Of a stretch of DNA of 64,000 nucleotides, positions 33,418 through 43,538 are shown piece by piece. Source of the DNA: Mangrovimicrobium sp048323675 (lineage in GTDB: Bacteria; Pseudomonadota; Gammaproteobacteria; Pseudomonadales; Halieaceae); the NCBI RefSeq assembly GCF_048323675.1, contig NZ_JBLWFK010000006.1, positions 320,161 through 384,160 on the forward strand, read 5' to 3'. The stretch's first letter is position 1; every line of letters begins with the position of its first letter. The notes below the pieces were generated by a model, which made no database searches, was not told the DNA's origin, and was given only the letters and a program-made list of their open reading frames with translations. Both the position numbers and the translations under genes were made by a program.

Positions 33418-33744
33418 GGTTCGTCCCGTCTTATATCTTCTTATGCATGGATGGGTGCAAAGGTGCAACAGGGGGAATCAGTCCTCAAGCAGATTCCGCC
33501 CAAAATGCTACTCAATTCGCTTTTTTTTCCAACAGCGCAACTAAGTTGCAGTGCGATCGCGAACCATCCGGGCAAGTAATTTGCACTGCGCCGCAGCTAT
33601 TCTGCAAAGTGCGGAACCTGATCACAAAAACAGCACCTCGTGGTTTTCAAGTGGAAAAACCCCACTAATACTCTGTCGTGTCATGACGCCAAAAGCCTCG
33701 CGCTTTGCCCAGGGCAAGCGGGGAAGAAAGGAGAGATAAGAGCC
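33418..33744. other. intergenic region upstream of Pil-Chp cluster
   Basis: 327 bp between divergent genes. Contains a T8 run (33521-33528) and a palindrome GCAACTAAGTTGC (33537-33549). It should hold the promoters of the Pil-Chp operon and the TonB-like gene, but no -35/-10 pair is convincing. AAAGGAG near 33728 serves the first gene. Confidence 0.5.
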
Positions 33745-34149
33745 ATGCCTCAAGATCAGAACAGCACGAAACGCCGTGTGCTGCTTGTCGACGACGACAA
33801 GATCATTCGGCTGAAGGCGACAAAAATGCTGGAGCAGTGCGGCTGTGAAGTCGCCACCGCGGAGAACGGCTGGGACGCGGTGACCAAGCTGGAAGACGTC
33901 AAACCCGACCTCATTCTCCTCGACATCACCATGGAGCCGCTGGACGGCTTCAAGACCCTGACGCTGATCCGCGCCAGTCGCGGCGAATATGCCGAAGTTC
34001 CAGTGGTGATGCTCAGTTCCCACGACGACGTATTCACCATGGGCAAATCCAAGGACCGCGGCTGCTCCGCCTACCTGGAAAAGCCGCTGGACATGACCGC
34101 ACTGAAGCAGGTCCTGCAGGAATTCCTCTCTATCCGGGTGGCCGTGTAA
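33745..34149 (+). CDS. response regulator, PilG-like (Pil-Chp system)
   Basis: 134 aa, one receiver domain: acidic pocket LLVDDDK, phospho-Asp in LILLDITMEPLDGF, Ser in VMLSSHDD and Lys in YLEKPLD. No output domain. The GCEVATAENGWDA...VVMLSSHDD pattern is nearer PilG than PilH. In Pseudomonas PilG passes the ChpA signal to the twitching machinery. A separate PilH is not present in the cluster. AAAGGAG precedes the ATG; the stop overlaps the pilI start as TAATG. Confidence 0.85.
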   Translation: MPQDQNSTKRRVLLVDDDKIIRLKATKMLEQCGCEVATAENGWDAVTKLEDVKPDLILLDITMEPLDGFKTLTLIRASRGEYAEVPVVMLSSHDDVFTMGKSKDRGCSAYLEKPLDMTALKQVLQEFLSIRVAV

Positions 34150-34688
34150 TGAGCTGCGACGCTTTCCAGCAGCTGCTGGACATGAGCCAGCTGATCCGCG
34201 AGGAGGCCGCCCCGGTCCCCGCGACCCAGCAGAAAATCAAGGACTGGCACGGCGCCGCCGTGAGCATCCTCGGCACCCGCTGTGTGATCAGCGCGGATGA
34301 AACCCGCCGCATCGTCGACGTCCCGGAAACCATCCCGGTACCCGGCGTGAAGCCCTGGGTCAGGGGCATTGCCAACATCGGGGGCCGCGTCGTGGCGATC
34401 TCGGACCTCTCCTCCTATCTCTCCGGCGGCAACCGGAAATCCCAGGGGCGCCAGGCGCTGATCGTCAATGGCCGCGGTATCCACACCGGCCTGCTGATCG
34501 ATGAATGCTTCGGCGGCATCCGCCTCTCTTCCGAGGAACTGCGGACCGACAGGAACGTGGCACAGGAACTCAGCGCATTTGTCCGCGGCGTGTTCGCCAC
34601 CGAGGACGGGGACTATGCCCTGTTCGACACCAACCGACTTTTAACAAACGCCGATTTCGCGCAAGCCGGCGTCATCACATCCAGCTAG
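34149..34688 (+). CDS. pilI: CheW-like adaptor PilI
   Basis: 179 aa with a CheW domain (AVSILGTRCVISADETRRIVDV...PWVRGIANIGGRVVAISDLSSYL...GLLIDECFGG). Couples the PilJ receptor to the ChpA kinase in control of type IV pili. Longer than CheW because of an N-terminal helix. Translationally coupled to the upstream regulator. Confidence 0.9.
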   Translation: MSCDAFQQLLDMSQLIREEAAPVPATQQKIKDWHGAAVSILGTRCVISADETRRIVDVPETIPVPGVKPWVRGIANIGGRVVAISDLSSYLSGGNRKSQGRQALIVNGRGIHTGLLIDECFGGIRLSSEELRTDRNVAQELSAFVRGVFATEDGDYALFDTNRLLTNADFAQAGVITSS

Positions 34689-34703
34689 GGCAGGAGTAGT
34701 CCA

Positions 34704-36845
34704 ATGAAAGCAACGATAATGAAACAACGGGGACGCGTCGATTCTGTACTGATGCTGTCGGGTATCGGCCTGGTTACCGCGGTGGCGGCGCTCGGCGTGA
34801 ACATGTGGCAGATGTCCCTGAGCTCCGGGCACGATGAAGTCTATCGCAACACCGCGTCCGACCTGCGGGTGATCGCCCAGGACATCAACCTCGAATCCCG
34901 CGAGGCCTTTTCCGGTAATCCCGCCGCGTTTACCAAGTTGACGACGTCGCGCAAGGCCTTCCCCACGGAACTGGCCGTCCTGCGCGACGGCAACGAGGAA
35001 GTTCCCGCCGCCGGCGATTCCATGCAGCCCTATGTTTCCAGCATCGAGAAACAGTGGAATACGGTCGCCGCCGACGTCGACGCCATTCTCAAGGCGCAGA
35101 AGCGCATTCTGTTCGTCCGCGACGTATCGCAGAACCTGAACGCCAACATCAAGACGATCCAGGCCTACTTCGCCGACATGGTGGACATCCTCGGCGGCGC
35201 CAACGTCTCCAGCGAAACCCTGCTGGCCGCCCAGCAACAGCTCTGGCTGATTGAGCGGATCGGCCGCAACATCGACCGCATCCTCGCCGGTGGCGAAGAC
35301 GCCACCGCCGCGGCCGAGGAATTCAAGCAGGACGCCCTGCTCTTCCAGCGCAACATGGAAGGCATGCGCAACGGTGACCGCGGCCGCGGCATCGACCGCC
35401 TGCAGAGCGCCGCAGCACTGGAAACCCTTGACCTGGCCGAGAGCCTCTACGCCCAGGTCAGCGGCTCGGTCAACGACATCTATGACGCCCACCAGGAAAT
35501 TGTCCGTGCGGCACAGGCATCTGACGATATCGCCGACACCGCGCCCAACCTGAGCGTGGCGACCGGCAATGCCATGGTCCACGTGGACCAGCTGGCCGGC
35601 AGCCGCACCTTCTCCGGCACCCTGGCCACCATCCTCGGCGTGATTTCCCTGCTGCTGCTGGCGGTCATCGGCTTCCGCTTCAACGGCACCCGCGCCCAGG
35701 AGCGCCAGGCGCAGCAACAGGCGCACGCCATGGAAAACGAGGTACAGCAGAAGGTACGCGAGATCCAGCCGCTGGCGGAGGGCAACCTGTCCCGCGACCT
35801 GTCCGAAACCCAGGGTATCACCGCGCCGATTGCCATCGCGGTCAACCAGTTGCTCGACTGGATGCGCTCGGTGGTGAAATCCGTGAACAGTTCATCCGAA
35901 CAGGTTCGCGCGGCGGTAGACGAATCTTCCAAGGCAGCCAGCGACGTAAAAGGCAGCCTGGAGGAAGTGGGTAGCATCGTGGCCGACACCGCGTCGACCT
36001 CGGTAGAACTGCGCGAAATCAACAGCCACATGTCCGAACTGGCGGAAACCACCGAGAAAGCCTCCAACGAGGCGGTATCGGCGGCCCGCGAAGGTGACGT
36101 CGGCATTGAAACCCTGATGGTGTCGGTTGAGGAAATCCGCGAGTCGCAGCAGACCGTGGCGAAAACCTCCAAGCGCCTGGGTGACGATATCGAAATCGTG
36201 GCCGACCTGCTGTTCCGTATCCGCGAGGTTGCGAACGCGATTTCCACCCTGGCGATGAACACCCGTATCGAGGCAGCGTCGCAAACCGGTGAAGGCGGCC
36301 AGCGTTTCGCGGGTATTGCCGACGAGACCGGTAAACTGGCCAACCAGACCAACGAAATTGTACAGGAAGCGGACCGCGCGATTCGCTCGGTATCCAACCG
36401 GATGGCGGAATCCAACCGCAACATGGAAGGCGCCACCCAGTCGCTGGTGAAACTGTCCAGCATCGCCGCCGACGTACGCGAGCGCTTCGGCCACATTCTC
36501 TCCCTCAGCGAGAATGCGCGGAACTACATGGCGGACATGCGCGACCAGATCCAGCAGTCCAGCAACTCGTCTTCCCACGTAACCGAGTCGGTAAGCGACA
36601 TCCTGAGCAAAACCCTGCAAACCCAGCGCGCCGCGGACCGGATGGAATCCGCCACCAACGACCTGCGCAGCCTGTTCGACCGCCTGCGCGAAGACACCCA
36701 GCGCTTCAAGCTGTCCGATGACGGCGCGGAACCGCGCGCGGCCCAGCGCCCCACCGTGGTACCCCCGGTGGACGTCAAGGTCTCCCAGGCCAGGGCGGGC
36801 GGCAACCAGGACTTCAGCCAGGACCTGACCCAGAAGGCGAGCTGA
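34704..36845 (+). CDS. pilJ: methyl-accepting chemotaxis protein PilJ
   Basis: 713 aa. First membrane helix near residues 15-35 (LMLSGIGLVTAVAALGVNMW), periplasmic helical domain with a QDINLESREAF module like the PilJ sensor, second helix near 305-325 (TILGVISLLLLAVIGFRF), then HAMP and the long cytoplasmic hairpin. The tip reads ISTLAMNTRIEAASQTGEG, clearly homologous to but diverged from the canonical NILALNAAIEAARAGE. AGGAG lies before the ATG. Part of the Pil-Chp operon, 15 bp after pilI. Confidence 0.9.
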   Translation: MKATIMKQRGRVDSVLMLSGIGLVTAVAALGVNMWQMSLSSGHDEVYRNTASDLRVIAQDINLESREAFSGNPAAFTKLTTSRKAFPTELAVLRDGNEEVPAAGDSMQPYVSSIEKQWNTVAADVDAILKAQKRILFVRDVSQNLNANIKTIQAYFADMVDILGGANVSSETLLAAQQQLWLIERIGRNIDRILAGGEDATAAAEEFKQDALLFQRNMEGMRNGDRGRGIDRLQSAAALETLDLAESLYAQVSGSVNDIYDAHQEIVRAAQASDDIADTAPNLSVATGNAMVHVDQLAGSRTFSGTLATILGVISLLLLAVIGFRFNGTRAQERQAQQQAHAMENEVQQKVREIQPLAEGNLSRDLSETQGITAPIAIAVNQLLDWMRSVVKSVNSSSEQVRAAVDESSKAASDVKGSLEEVGSIVADTASTSVELREINSHMSELAETTEKASNEAVSAAREGDVGIETLMVSVEEIRESQQTVAKTSKRLGDDIEIVADLLFRIREVANAISTLAMNTRIEAASQTGEGGQRFAGIADETGKLANQTNEIVQEADRAIRSVSNRMAESNRNMEGATQSLVKLSSIAADVRERFGHILSLSENARNYMADMRDQIQQSSNSSSHVTESVSDILSKTLQTQRAADRMESATNDLRSLFDRLREDTQRFKLSDDGAEPRAAQRPTVVPPVDVKVSQARAGGNQDFSQDLTQKAS

Positions 36846-36905
36846 AGCTCGCCCCCTGGGCCGGAAGTATAAGCGCACGCAGACCGAAGCTACCGGATAA
36901 CAGCC

Positions 36906-39900
36906 ATGACACAATTTGTTGACTTCGTCGCCCTGGGTTGGGTGGAGAAAAACCTGCGGGGGGAGATGGATGCAGCGCGTCGCAGCCTGCACCACTACCA
37001 GCGCGAGCCGGAGGAAAACCAGCATCTGCGCGATGCCGGCCGATTCATCCACTCCGCGACCGGGGCCCTGCGGCTGTGCTCCCTCGAACCGGCAGCCATG
37101 CTGTCCGAGGAAGTTGAGAAAGTCCTGCAGCTGTTACATGACGGCGTGATCAGCGGCGACGCCCGCAAGGCCGCAATGACCGAACTGGTTGCCGCGATCG
37201 AGGCATTGCCGGCCTACCTGGCCACCGTGCGCTCCAAGCGCGAAGTCACCCCGGCCAGCATTGCCAACGTGGTCAACGACCTGCGCAAGGCCAGCCAGCG
37301 CCCCATCCTGCCGGAGTCGCTGTTCTTCGACCCGCCCCTGACCGAGGGGCTGGGTGTGAGCAAGGTTGCGGTCACCACGGACGACAACCTCTGCCAGTTC
37401 GCCACGCAGGCCAGGGACCTCTGGCAGAACCACGCGAAGGCCGCCCTGAAAGGCAGCCGCGGCGGTCTCCAGCAGATGCGCTACCTCGCCGATCGCGCCA
37501 CCGGAGTGCTCGCTGGCAGCTACATGGAACCCTGCTGCCGTGCTTTCGGCCTGCTGGCCGCGGATATGGCCGACAAGGGCCTGCAGGTGGACGAAGCGAT
37601 TGCCGCGGTGTTCAGTTTCTTCGAGGAGTTTTTTGCGGACCTGGAAACCCGGGGATTTGCCGCCCTGCAGGCAGTGGCGCCGCAGAACCACCTCAAGCAC
37701 ATGCTCTACTACATCGGCCGGGCTGAACAGCGCTCCGCCGAGGCCCAGGACCTGCTCGATACCTTCGGCATCGACAACGTCGATCACTATATCCAGGTCG
37801 CGGAAGGCCGCATGATCCAGGAGGACGACCTGCTGGACGCACTCGGCCAGACCCTGGAGCAGCTCAAATCCATCATGAGTTTCCTCTCCTCGCCGCAGGA
37901 AAAGATCTGTGCCAGCAATACCGTCCTGGCGGAGAAAATCGTTCCCAACCTGCTGCAGGTGGGTATGCAGTTGCACGTAATCGGCCTCGGTGAACTGGCC
38001 TCCAACGTCAACCTGCAGTACAAGACCCTGTCCGTATTCGCCCAGCGCGACAAGCCCACACCACCGGCAGAACTGGTGGACTTCGGCGGTGCCCTCAGCG
38101 CAATTCGCGACGAAATCGAATTCAAGCTCAAGCACGGCCTCTCCGCAGTAGGCAACGCCGCGACCCTGGACCTGGAGAGCGCCATTACCCGCCAGGTATC
38201 CAGCTGCCTGCAGGAGATGAAAAGCGGGCTGAACCGCGAACTCGCACGGCAGGGCCTGGAAGCCATGATCGAAGCGGGGGCCATCGCCATCCAGCCCGGC
38301 CCCGGCAGCCTGCGCCCGATCTACCGCGCGGCCCGCCTGATTGCCACCGTGGACCTGATGCAGTCCATCGACCAGTGGGAACACACCGGCTATCCGGACC
38401 CGGAGAGCGCCCTGGCCGTGGCCCACGGCCTGCTCGGGCAACTGAACGAGGGCAACCATATCGCGGTTGCCGCCAATCACCTCGAGCAGGTGATCTCGGT
38501 ACTCAGCATGATGGGGGAGAAACAGCGCGAGCGGGATATCCTGCGCAAGTGCACCGGTTTCATTAACGGCTCGATTGCCCTCGGCGGCATCGTGCCGGAC
38601 GAATCCCTCCAGTGTTTCACCCAGGTCATTGCCGCGCTGGAGCAGTACCTCGAGTGTCGCAGCGAAGATCCCTGGAGCAACCCGGAACAACATTTGCAGC
38701 GCGCCGAATCGCGCGCGGCCAGGCTGGTTTCCTACCTGTCCCAGCGTACCAACCGCAACCGCCCCGAAGGCAACGTGGTGGAATTTGGCGAAAAGCCCGC
38801 GGAAAAACGCCCGCAGCTGCATGAGCATGCGCCTGTGGAACTGCAAACGACCACCACCGGGCCTGCCAGCGACGCCGCCCCGCTTACTGCGGATGATGCG
38901 GAATCCTTCACCGTGACCGAGGAAGGCATACTCAGTGATGGAGAGACTGCGGCGCAGACGGAGGCAGCCCCCGGTGCCAGCGAGGCTCCCGTGGCGGCCA
39001 CCGGCGGCGACCTGCCCTGGCGCGACGCCCTGGCCAGCTGGAGCGCAATGGACGTCACGCGTCCCGCCGAGCCGCTGCCGGAGGGTCCGGAACACGAAAT
39101 CGATCGCGAACTGCTCGAATGTTTTGTCGAGGAGTTCGGCGAATACCTTGGCAAACTCAACGAGTCGGCCGAACAGCTGCATGCCGATCCCCTCAACGCC
39201 GGGGCGATCAAGGACATCCGGGTGGTATTCCACACCCTCAAGGGCAGCGCGCGCACCATTGACCTCGGTGCCTTTGGCGACTTCATGTACGACCTGGAGC
39301 GTATCTTCAACAACCTGCGCGACGGTTTGTTGCAGGGCAGCGCAGAGCTGGCGGAGCTGGTGCTGGCGGTGAGCCGCCGCCTGCCCTATTACGCCGGACT
39401 GATCGGTGGCTGCGTCCCCCTGCTGGGCGAGGACTTTGCGATTCCCGCGACCATCGCCCGGGCAATCGAGGACAGGCAGCTCAGTGACAGCATGACCGTC
39501 AGCGTGGCTGGCACCGCCGCAGTGGCAGCCGATAATGCGGTGAGCGAGGAAACCGGCGAAGCAGTCGAGTCGATCGAGTTCGTCGAGAGCGACAGCGAGG
39601 AAATAATCCTCGAGGTGATTGCCGGCGAAAACGCAGTGGAAATTGCCGCAGACGCAGACAGAGAGGCCGAGACCGAGGTTGATGCCTCTGCTGGCGCCGA
39701 ACCCGAAGTACCTGCGGAGGAATCCTTCGACTACAGCGTGGAGCTGTGGAGCAGCGCAGACAGCCTCACCCTGCTCACCGCCATTCACCGCACGCTGGCC
39801 GCACACCAGCCGGCACCGCGCCGGGAAGAGATCGAGCATGCGGAAATGGTCGCCGCGGCCGCCATTCCGGCGATGCTGGAACTGCGCGACAAACAGCTGG

Positions 39901-42515
39901 TCGAGATCGGCGTCGACAATGCCGGCTATTTCCTCGAACTCACCGGCATGCAGCACCTCGCCAGCGGTTCGGTCTACGGGCTGGAAGAACGGGCCGATGG
40001 CGTCATGGACCGGATCAGCCTCTCGGCAGAGAGCCTGGAGTCGCTGGAGACCTACCTCGGCACCATCGAGGACAACCCGGCCCTGGAGCACCTGCACAAC
40101 TGCGCGCTGCGCCTGCTGCAGGCCGCCCTGTCACTGGCCGAAGTAACGCCGCTCGAACAGGAACCCCGGGAAGAGCAGGTAGCTCCGCTGCCGGACAACG
40201 TCGTCGCCCTGCGCCACAGTACCCAGGACGTGGACAGCCACGAATACGTGGTCGAGGAGATCGACGACGAACTGCTCGACCTGTTTATCGAGACCCTGGT
40301 GGAATATACCGAATCCACCGATGCCGCCATGGTGGCCATGGCCATGGGTGAAACCAACGCCCTGCGCGATCTCAAGAACACCCTGCACACGGTGAAAGGT
40401 GCCGCCAACTCCATCGGCCTGCGCCAGTTCGGCGCGCTGGTACACGATTTCGAAAGCCGCATCGCGGACCTCGAATACGCCGAGAAGAAGGACGAAAAGG
40501 CGATCCAGCACAGCATCGATGCGCTGGTCGCGGAATTCAACGAAGCGGCACAGTTCGTCACCCGCAACCGGGCCGACTACGATGAAACCGCTCTGGCCGA
40601 GGAAGCCGCGGCCGGCGACCTTGAAGGCGCCGGTGGCGAGCGGGCCGCAGCGAGCGACGGCGATCACGCGGAAGGCGACAAGCGGCTGTCCACCCTGCGC
40701 ATCGAGACCACCCGGGTCGACCACCTGCTCGACATGGGCCTCGAAGTCAGCATGGGCAACGTGCGCTGCCGCCAGGCCCTCGACCGCGCCTCCCAGGACC
40801 GCGGCGAAATCAACGCCCTGGCCCGCCGCATCCAGGCCCTGGTCGACCAACTCTCGCTGCAACTGGACACCGAGATCCAGGCCAAGACCGAAATCATGTC
40901 CGAGGACCAGCACTTCGACCCGCTGGAAATGGACCGCATCACCGAGAAACAGGCCATGGCGGCCATCCTGCGCGAGGCGGCATTCGACCTGCAGGAAGAA
41001 TCCCGCGAGATGGGCCTGCACCTCGACAGCGCGATCCGCGAGGTGCAGAGCACCAGCCGCCTGCTGCAATCCAGCCAGAGCGACCTGCGGCAGATGCGCC
41101 TGGTCAGCTTCTCGCGCCTCGGCCCGGGCTTCCGCCGCCTGGTGCACCAGGTCAGCCGGCAGCTCGGCAAACAGGTGGAATTCGATTTCAACTGCGGCGA
41201 CGGCGGCCTCGATGTCACGGTCTTCGAACAGATCCGCACCGCGCTGGAACACATGCTGCGCAACTCCATCGACCACGGCATCGCCAGCCCGGAGGAGCGC
41301 AAGGCCCAGGGCAAGCGCGACACCGGCAAGGTACAGCTGTCGATCACCCGCCGCGGCTCCGAATTCGTCATCCGCCTGCTCGACGATGGCAACGGCATCG
41401 ATCCGGACAGGTTGCGCAGGAAGGCACTGGACCTCGGTATCCTTGCCGGCAATGACGACATCAGCGATGAAGAGGCGCTGCGGCTGGTATTCCACTCCGG
41501 CCTCTCGACCGCCCAGCAGGTGACCGACGTCTCCGGTCGCGGCGTGGGGATGGACGTGGTGCACCAGTCAATCACCCAGTCCGGCGGCACCATCGAGATC
41601 CAGTCCAAGCCGGGGTTCTATACCCAGTTCGAGATCCGCGTCCCGGCCAGCATCATGGTCAACGAAGCGCTGCTCGCCACCCTGGGCGAGGAACAGATCG
41701 CGATTCCGCTGACCTCGCTGCGCGGTTCCGAATACTACCGCCGCGACAAGGTACTGGCGCTACTCGACAACCCGGAGTCGCGCCTGCAATTCCGCGGCCA
41801 GGACTACGAGGTGCGCTACCTCGGTACAGTGCGCGGCACGATGCCCCCGCCGACCGTGGAAACACTGCCCGATTTTTCACCGGCGCTGTTTGCCCAGCTC
41901 GGCCGGCGGCGCGTCGCCTTCTTCGCCGATGCCCTGGACACCGCGGAAGACCTGGTAATCCGCAGCCTCGGCGCCCAGTTTACCGGGGTACCGGGGGTCG
42001 CCGGCGGCGCGGTGAAATCCGATGGCCAGCCCGTGCTCGCGCTCGACCTCAACGAATTCATCGCGCAGGTCGACTACGCGGACAACCTGGCCGGCGGCAA
42101 CAACTCGAAACAGGACGAGAAACTGCTGGTCCTGTGTGTCGACGACTCGGTGATGATGCGCCGCACCTACGAGAAGCGTCTCGGCAGCATCGGCTACAAC
42201 GTGGTGACCGCGGTGGATGGCGAGGACGCCCTCGACTACCTGTCCCAGGCACCGCGCGCCCCCGACTTCATCTTCACCGACCTGGAAATGCCTAAGATGA
42301 ACGGTTTCGACTTTATCGCCAACCTGCGCCGGGTACCCGATTTCGCCCACATCCCGACGGTGGTGGTGTCCTCGCGCGACGCCGACAAGCACCGCTCGGA
42401 AGCCGATCGGGTCGGCGCCACGGACTTCATGGCCAAGGGCAACAACAGCGCCGAGGGCATGCAGGCCATGATCAACCGCTACCTGCTCCAGGTGCCTGAA
42501 GCACTGGTAAGCTGA
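36906..42515 (+). CDS. chpA: ChpA/PilL hybrid histidine kinase (Pil-Chp)
   Basis: 1869 aa. Residues 1-650 form a FimL-like helical region without obvious phospho-His. Two Hpt domains carry phospho-acceptor His: FHTLKGSARTIDLGAF (near 776) and LHTVKGAANSIGLRQFG (near 1162), separated by acidic linkers. Then come dimer/P4 kinase: N box MLRNSIDHGI (near 1452), G1 LLDDGNGIDPD, G2 GRGVGMDVV; a CheW-like domain; and a C-terminal receiver (VLCVDDSVMM...FTDLEMPKMNG; Asp near 1790). P. aeruginosa ChpA has more Hpt-like modules, so this is a shorter version. Governs type IV pilus dynamics. Confidence 0.92.
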   Translation: MTQFVDFVALGWVEKNLRGEMDAARRSLHHYQREPEENQHLRDAGRFIHSATGALRLCSLEPAAMLSEEVEKVLQLLHDGVISGDARKAAMTELVAAIEALPAYLATVRSKREVTPASIANVVNDLRKASQRPILPESLFFDPPLTEGLGVSKVAVTTDDNLCQFATQARDLWQNHAKAALKGSRGGLQQMRYLADRATGVLAGSYMEPCCRAFGLLAADMADKGLQVDEAIAAVFSFFEEFFADLETRGFAALQAVAPQNHLKHMLYYIGRAEQRSAEAQDLLDTFGIDNVDHYIQVAEGRMIQEDDLLDALGQTLEQLKSIMSFLSSPQEKICASNTVLAEKIVPNLLQVGMQLHVIGLGELASNVNLQYKTLSVFAQRDKPTPPAELVDFGGALSAIRDEIEFKLKHGLSAVGNAATLDLESAITRQVSSCLQEMKSGLNRELARQGLEAMIEAGAIAIQPGPGSLRPIYRAARLIATVDLMQSIDQWEHTGYPDPESALAVAHGLLGQLNEGNHIAVAANHLEQVISVLSMMGEKQRERDILRKCTGFINGSIALGGIVPDESLQCFTQVIAALEQYLECRSEDPWSNPEQHLQRAESRAARLVSYLSQRTNRNRPEGNVVEFGEKPAEKRPQLHEHAPVELQTTTTGPASDAAPLTADDAESFTVTEEGILSDGETAAQTEAAPGASEAPVAATGGDLPWRDALASWSAMDVTRPAEPLPEGPEHEIDRELLECFVEEFGEYLGKLNESAEQLHADPLNAGAIKDIRVVFHTLKGSARTIDLGAFGDFMYDLERIFNNLRDGLLQGSAELAELVLAVSRRLPYYAGLIGGCVPLLGEDFAIPATIARAIEDRQLSDSMTVSVAGTAAVAADNAVSEETGEAVESIEFVESDSEEIILEVIAGENAVEIAADADREAETEVDASAGAEPEVPAEESFDYSVELWSSADSLTLLTAIHRTLAAHQPAPRREEIEHAEMVAAAAIPAMLELRDKQLVEIGVDNAGYFLELTGMQHLASGSVYGLEERADGVMDRISLSAESLESLETYLGTIEDNPALEHLHNCALRLLQAALSLAEVTPLEQEPREEQVAPLPDNVVALRHSTQDVDSHEYVVEEIDDELLDLFIETLVEYTESTDAAMVAMAMGETNALRDLKNTLHTVKGAANSIGLRQFGALVHDFESRIADLEYAEKKDEKAIQHSIDALVAEFNEAAQFVTRNRADYDETALAEEAAAGDLEGAGGERAAASDGDHAEGDKRLSTLRIETTRVDHLLDMGLEVSMGNVRCRQALDRASQDRGEINALARRIQALVDQLSLQLDTEIQAKTEIMSEDQHFDPLEMDRITEKQAMAAILREAAFDLQEESREMGLHLDSAIREVQSTSRLLQSSQSDLRQMRLVSFSRLGPGFRRLVHQVSRQLGKQVEFDFNCGDGGLDVTVFEQIRTALEHMLRNSIDHGIASPEERKAQGKRDTGKVQLSITRRGSEFVIRLLDDGNGIDPDRLRRKALDLGILAGNDDISDEEALRLVFHSGLSTAQQVTDVSGRGVGMDVVHQSITQSGGTIEIQSKPGFYTQFEIRVPASIMVNEALLATLGEEQIAIPLTSLRGSEYYRRDKVLALLDNPESRLQFRGQDYEVRYLGTVRGTMPPPTVETLPDFSPALFAQLGRRRVAFFADALDTAEDLVIRSLGAQFTGVPGVAGGAVKSDGQPVLALDLNEFIAQVDYADNLAGGNNSKQDEKLLVLCVDDSVMMRRTYEKRLGSIGYNVVTAVDGEDALDYLSQAPRAPDFIFTDLEMPKMNGFDFIANLRRVPDFAHIPTVVVSSRDADKHRSEADRVGATDFMAKGNNSAEGMQAMINRYLLQVPEALVS

Positions 42516-42525
42516 GGAATTCGCA

Positions 42526-42954
42526 ATGAACACCGACGACAACACTATCCTCGATATCGCCACCCTGCCGCTGGCCGATGGCCGGCAGGTGGCGGTACCA
42601 CTGCTGGCACTGGCTGAAGTGCAACAGTACAGCGGGGGAAGCGCCGGCGAAGAGGGCCTCGGCTGCCTGCAATGGCGGGGGCACGAACTGCCGGTGCAAT
42701 CACTGGAAGAATTCTGCGGGCTGGCGCCACAGCCGCGGGAAAACCTGGTCACCGTAGGAATCTTCCGCGGCCGCGAGGGCGGCCCCGAACAGTTCCGGGC
42801 ACTGGCCTTTTGCGGGCTCGCCGCACACCGCCAGTTGAATGCGGCGGATATGCAGCCCGTGGAAACGCCGGAGGAAGGCAATTTCACCGCGGCGGCAATG
42901 ATCGGTGAGCAGACCTACCTGATACCCGACCTGCCGGAGTTACTGTTCGCCTGA
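42526..42954 (+). CDS. small CheW-like protein (ChpC-like)
   Basis: 142 aa. A diverged CheW domain: VAVPLLALAEVQQYSG, LGCLQWRGHELPVQSLEEFCGL and VGIFRGREGG. In Pseudomonas a CheW-like ChpC ends the chp cluster, and position here (10 bp after chpA) fits, but identity is weak. A TTCGCC/GGCGAA mini-hairpin spans the stop codon (42946-42960). Confidence 0.7.
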   Translation: MNTDDNTILDIATLPLADGRQVAVPLLALAEVQQYSGGSAGEEGLGCLQWRGHELPVQSLEEFCGLAPQPRENLVTVGIFRGREGGPEQFRALAFCGLAAHRQLNAADMQPVETPEEGNFTAAAMIGEQTYLIPDLPELLFA

Positions 42955-42973
42955 GGCGAACGGCCGGTAAGCG

Positions 42974-43372
42974 CTAGGCGCCGTCGGCCTGCTCCCCGAG
43001 TTGCTGGATATAGGCGAAACGGTTGGGATAGAGCCTGCGAACCCAGTCGACCACCTTGGGCAGGTCGAGCACGCCGGTCTCCATGACGAAATAGCGCCTC
43101 GCCCCGCGGTCGTGGTTGAACACCACGCCATCGTGGTCGCGCAGGCGATTCTTCACGTAATGCAGGGTGCGTTCGCTGCAATCGGTTGCCTCGCACAGGA
43201 TATCCGGGTTGTCCGAATTGGCCATGTGCAGGGCCACCAGCACCAGGTACTTGCGATAGGGGCTTTTCGCTGGAACCGGTTCCAGTGGGAAATTGCTTTC
43301 CTTGTGTCCACTGCGTTCCCCACCACTTGCAACGGACCGGTATTCACTATCTTCCATGAGTATGTTGTTCAT
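42974..43372 (-). CDS. putative winged-helix DNA-binding protein
   Basis: 132 aa. After a disordered N-terminus, YRKYLVLVALHMANSDNPDILCEATDCSERTLHYVKNRLRDHDGVVFNHDRGARRYFV looks like a winged helix-turn-helix: recognition helix CSERTLHYVKNRL and a beta wing. I do not recognise the family. It converges on the chp cluster; whether it regulates it is open. No ligand domain visible. Confidence 0.6.
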   Translation of the reverse strand: MNNILMEDSEYRSVASGGERSGHKESNFPLEPVPAKSPYRKYLVLVALHMANSDNPDILCEATDCSERTLHYVKNRLRDHDGVVFNHDRGARRYFVMETGVLDLPKVVDWVRRLYPNRFAYIQQLGEQADGA

Positions 43373-43538
43373 GACGGACCTTCTCTGGTAGCTCGTCCAC
43401 TCGCCTAAACGACCGCGGCGTTTTTCAGTTTTATGCGCGGTTTTTCAACAGGCTACCTAAATTACCCGGCGACCGGCCCAGGTCAAGGGCCTCGCGGCGG
43501 ATTTCTGCAGGTTTCTGCAACTTTTCCGGCCAAACGGG

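Noticed and set aside
37134..40097. 987-codon - strand open frame opposite chpA
   Set aside because: High-GC shadow frame; the + strand encodes recognisable Hpt, kinase and receiver motifs, and the antisense peptide is compositionally biased.
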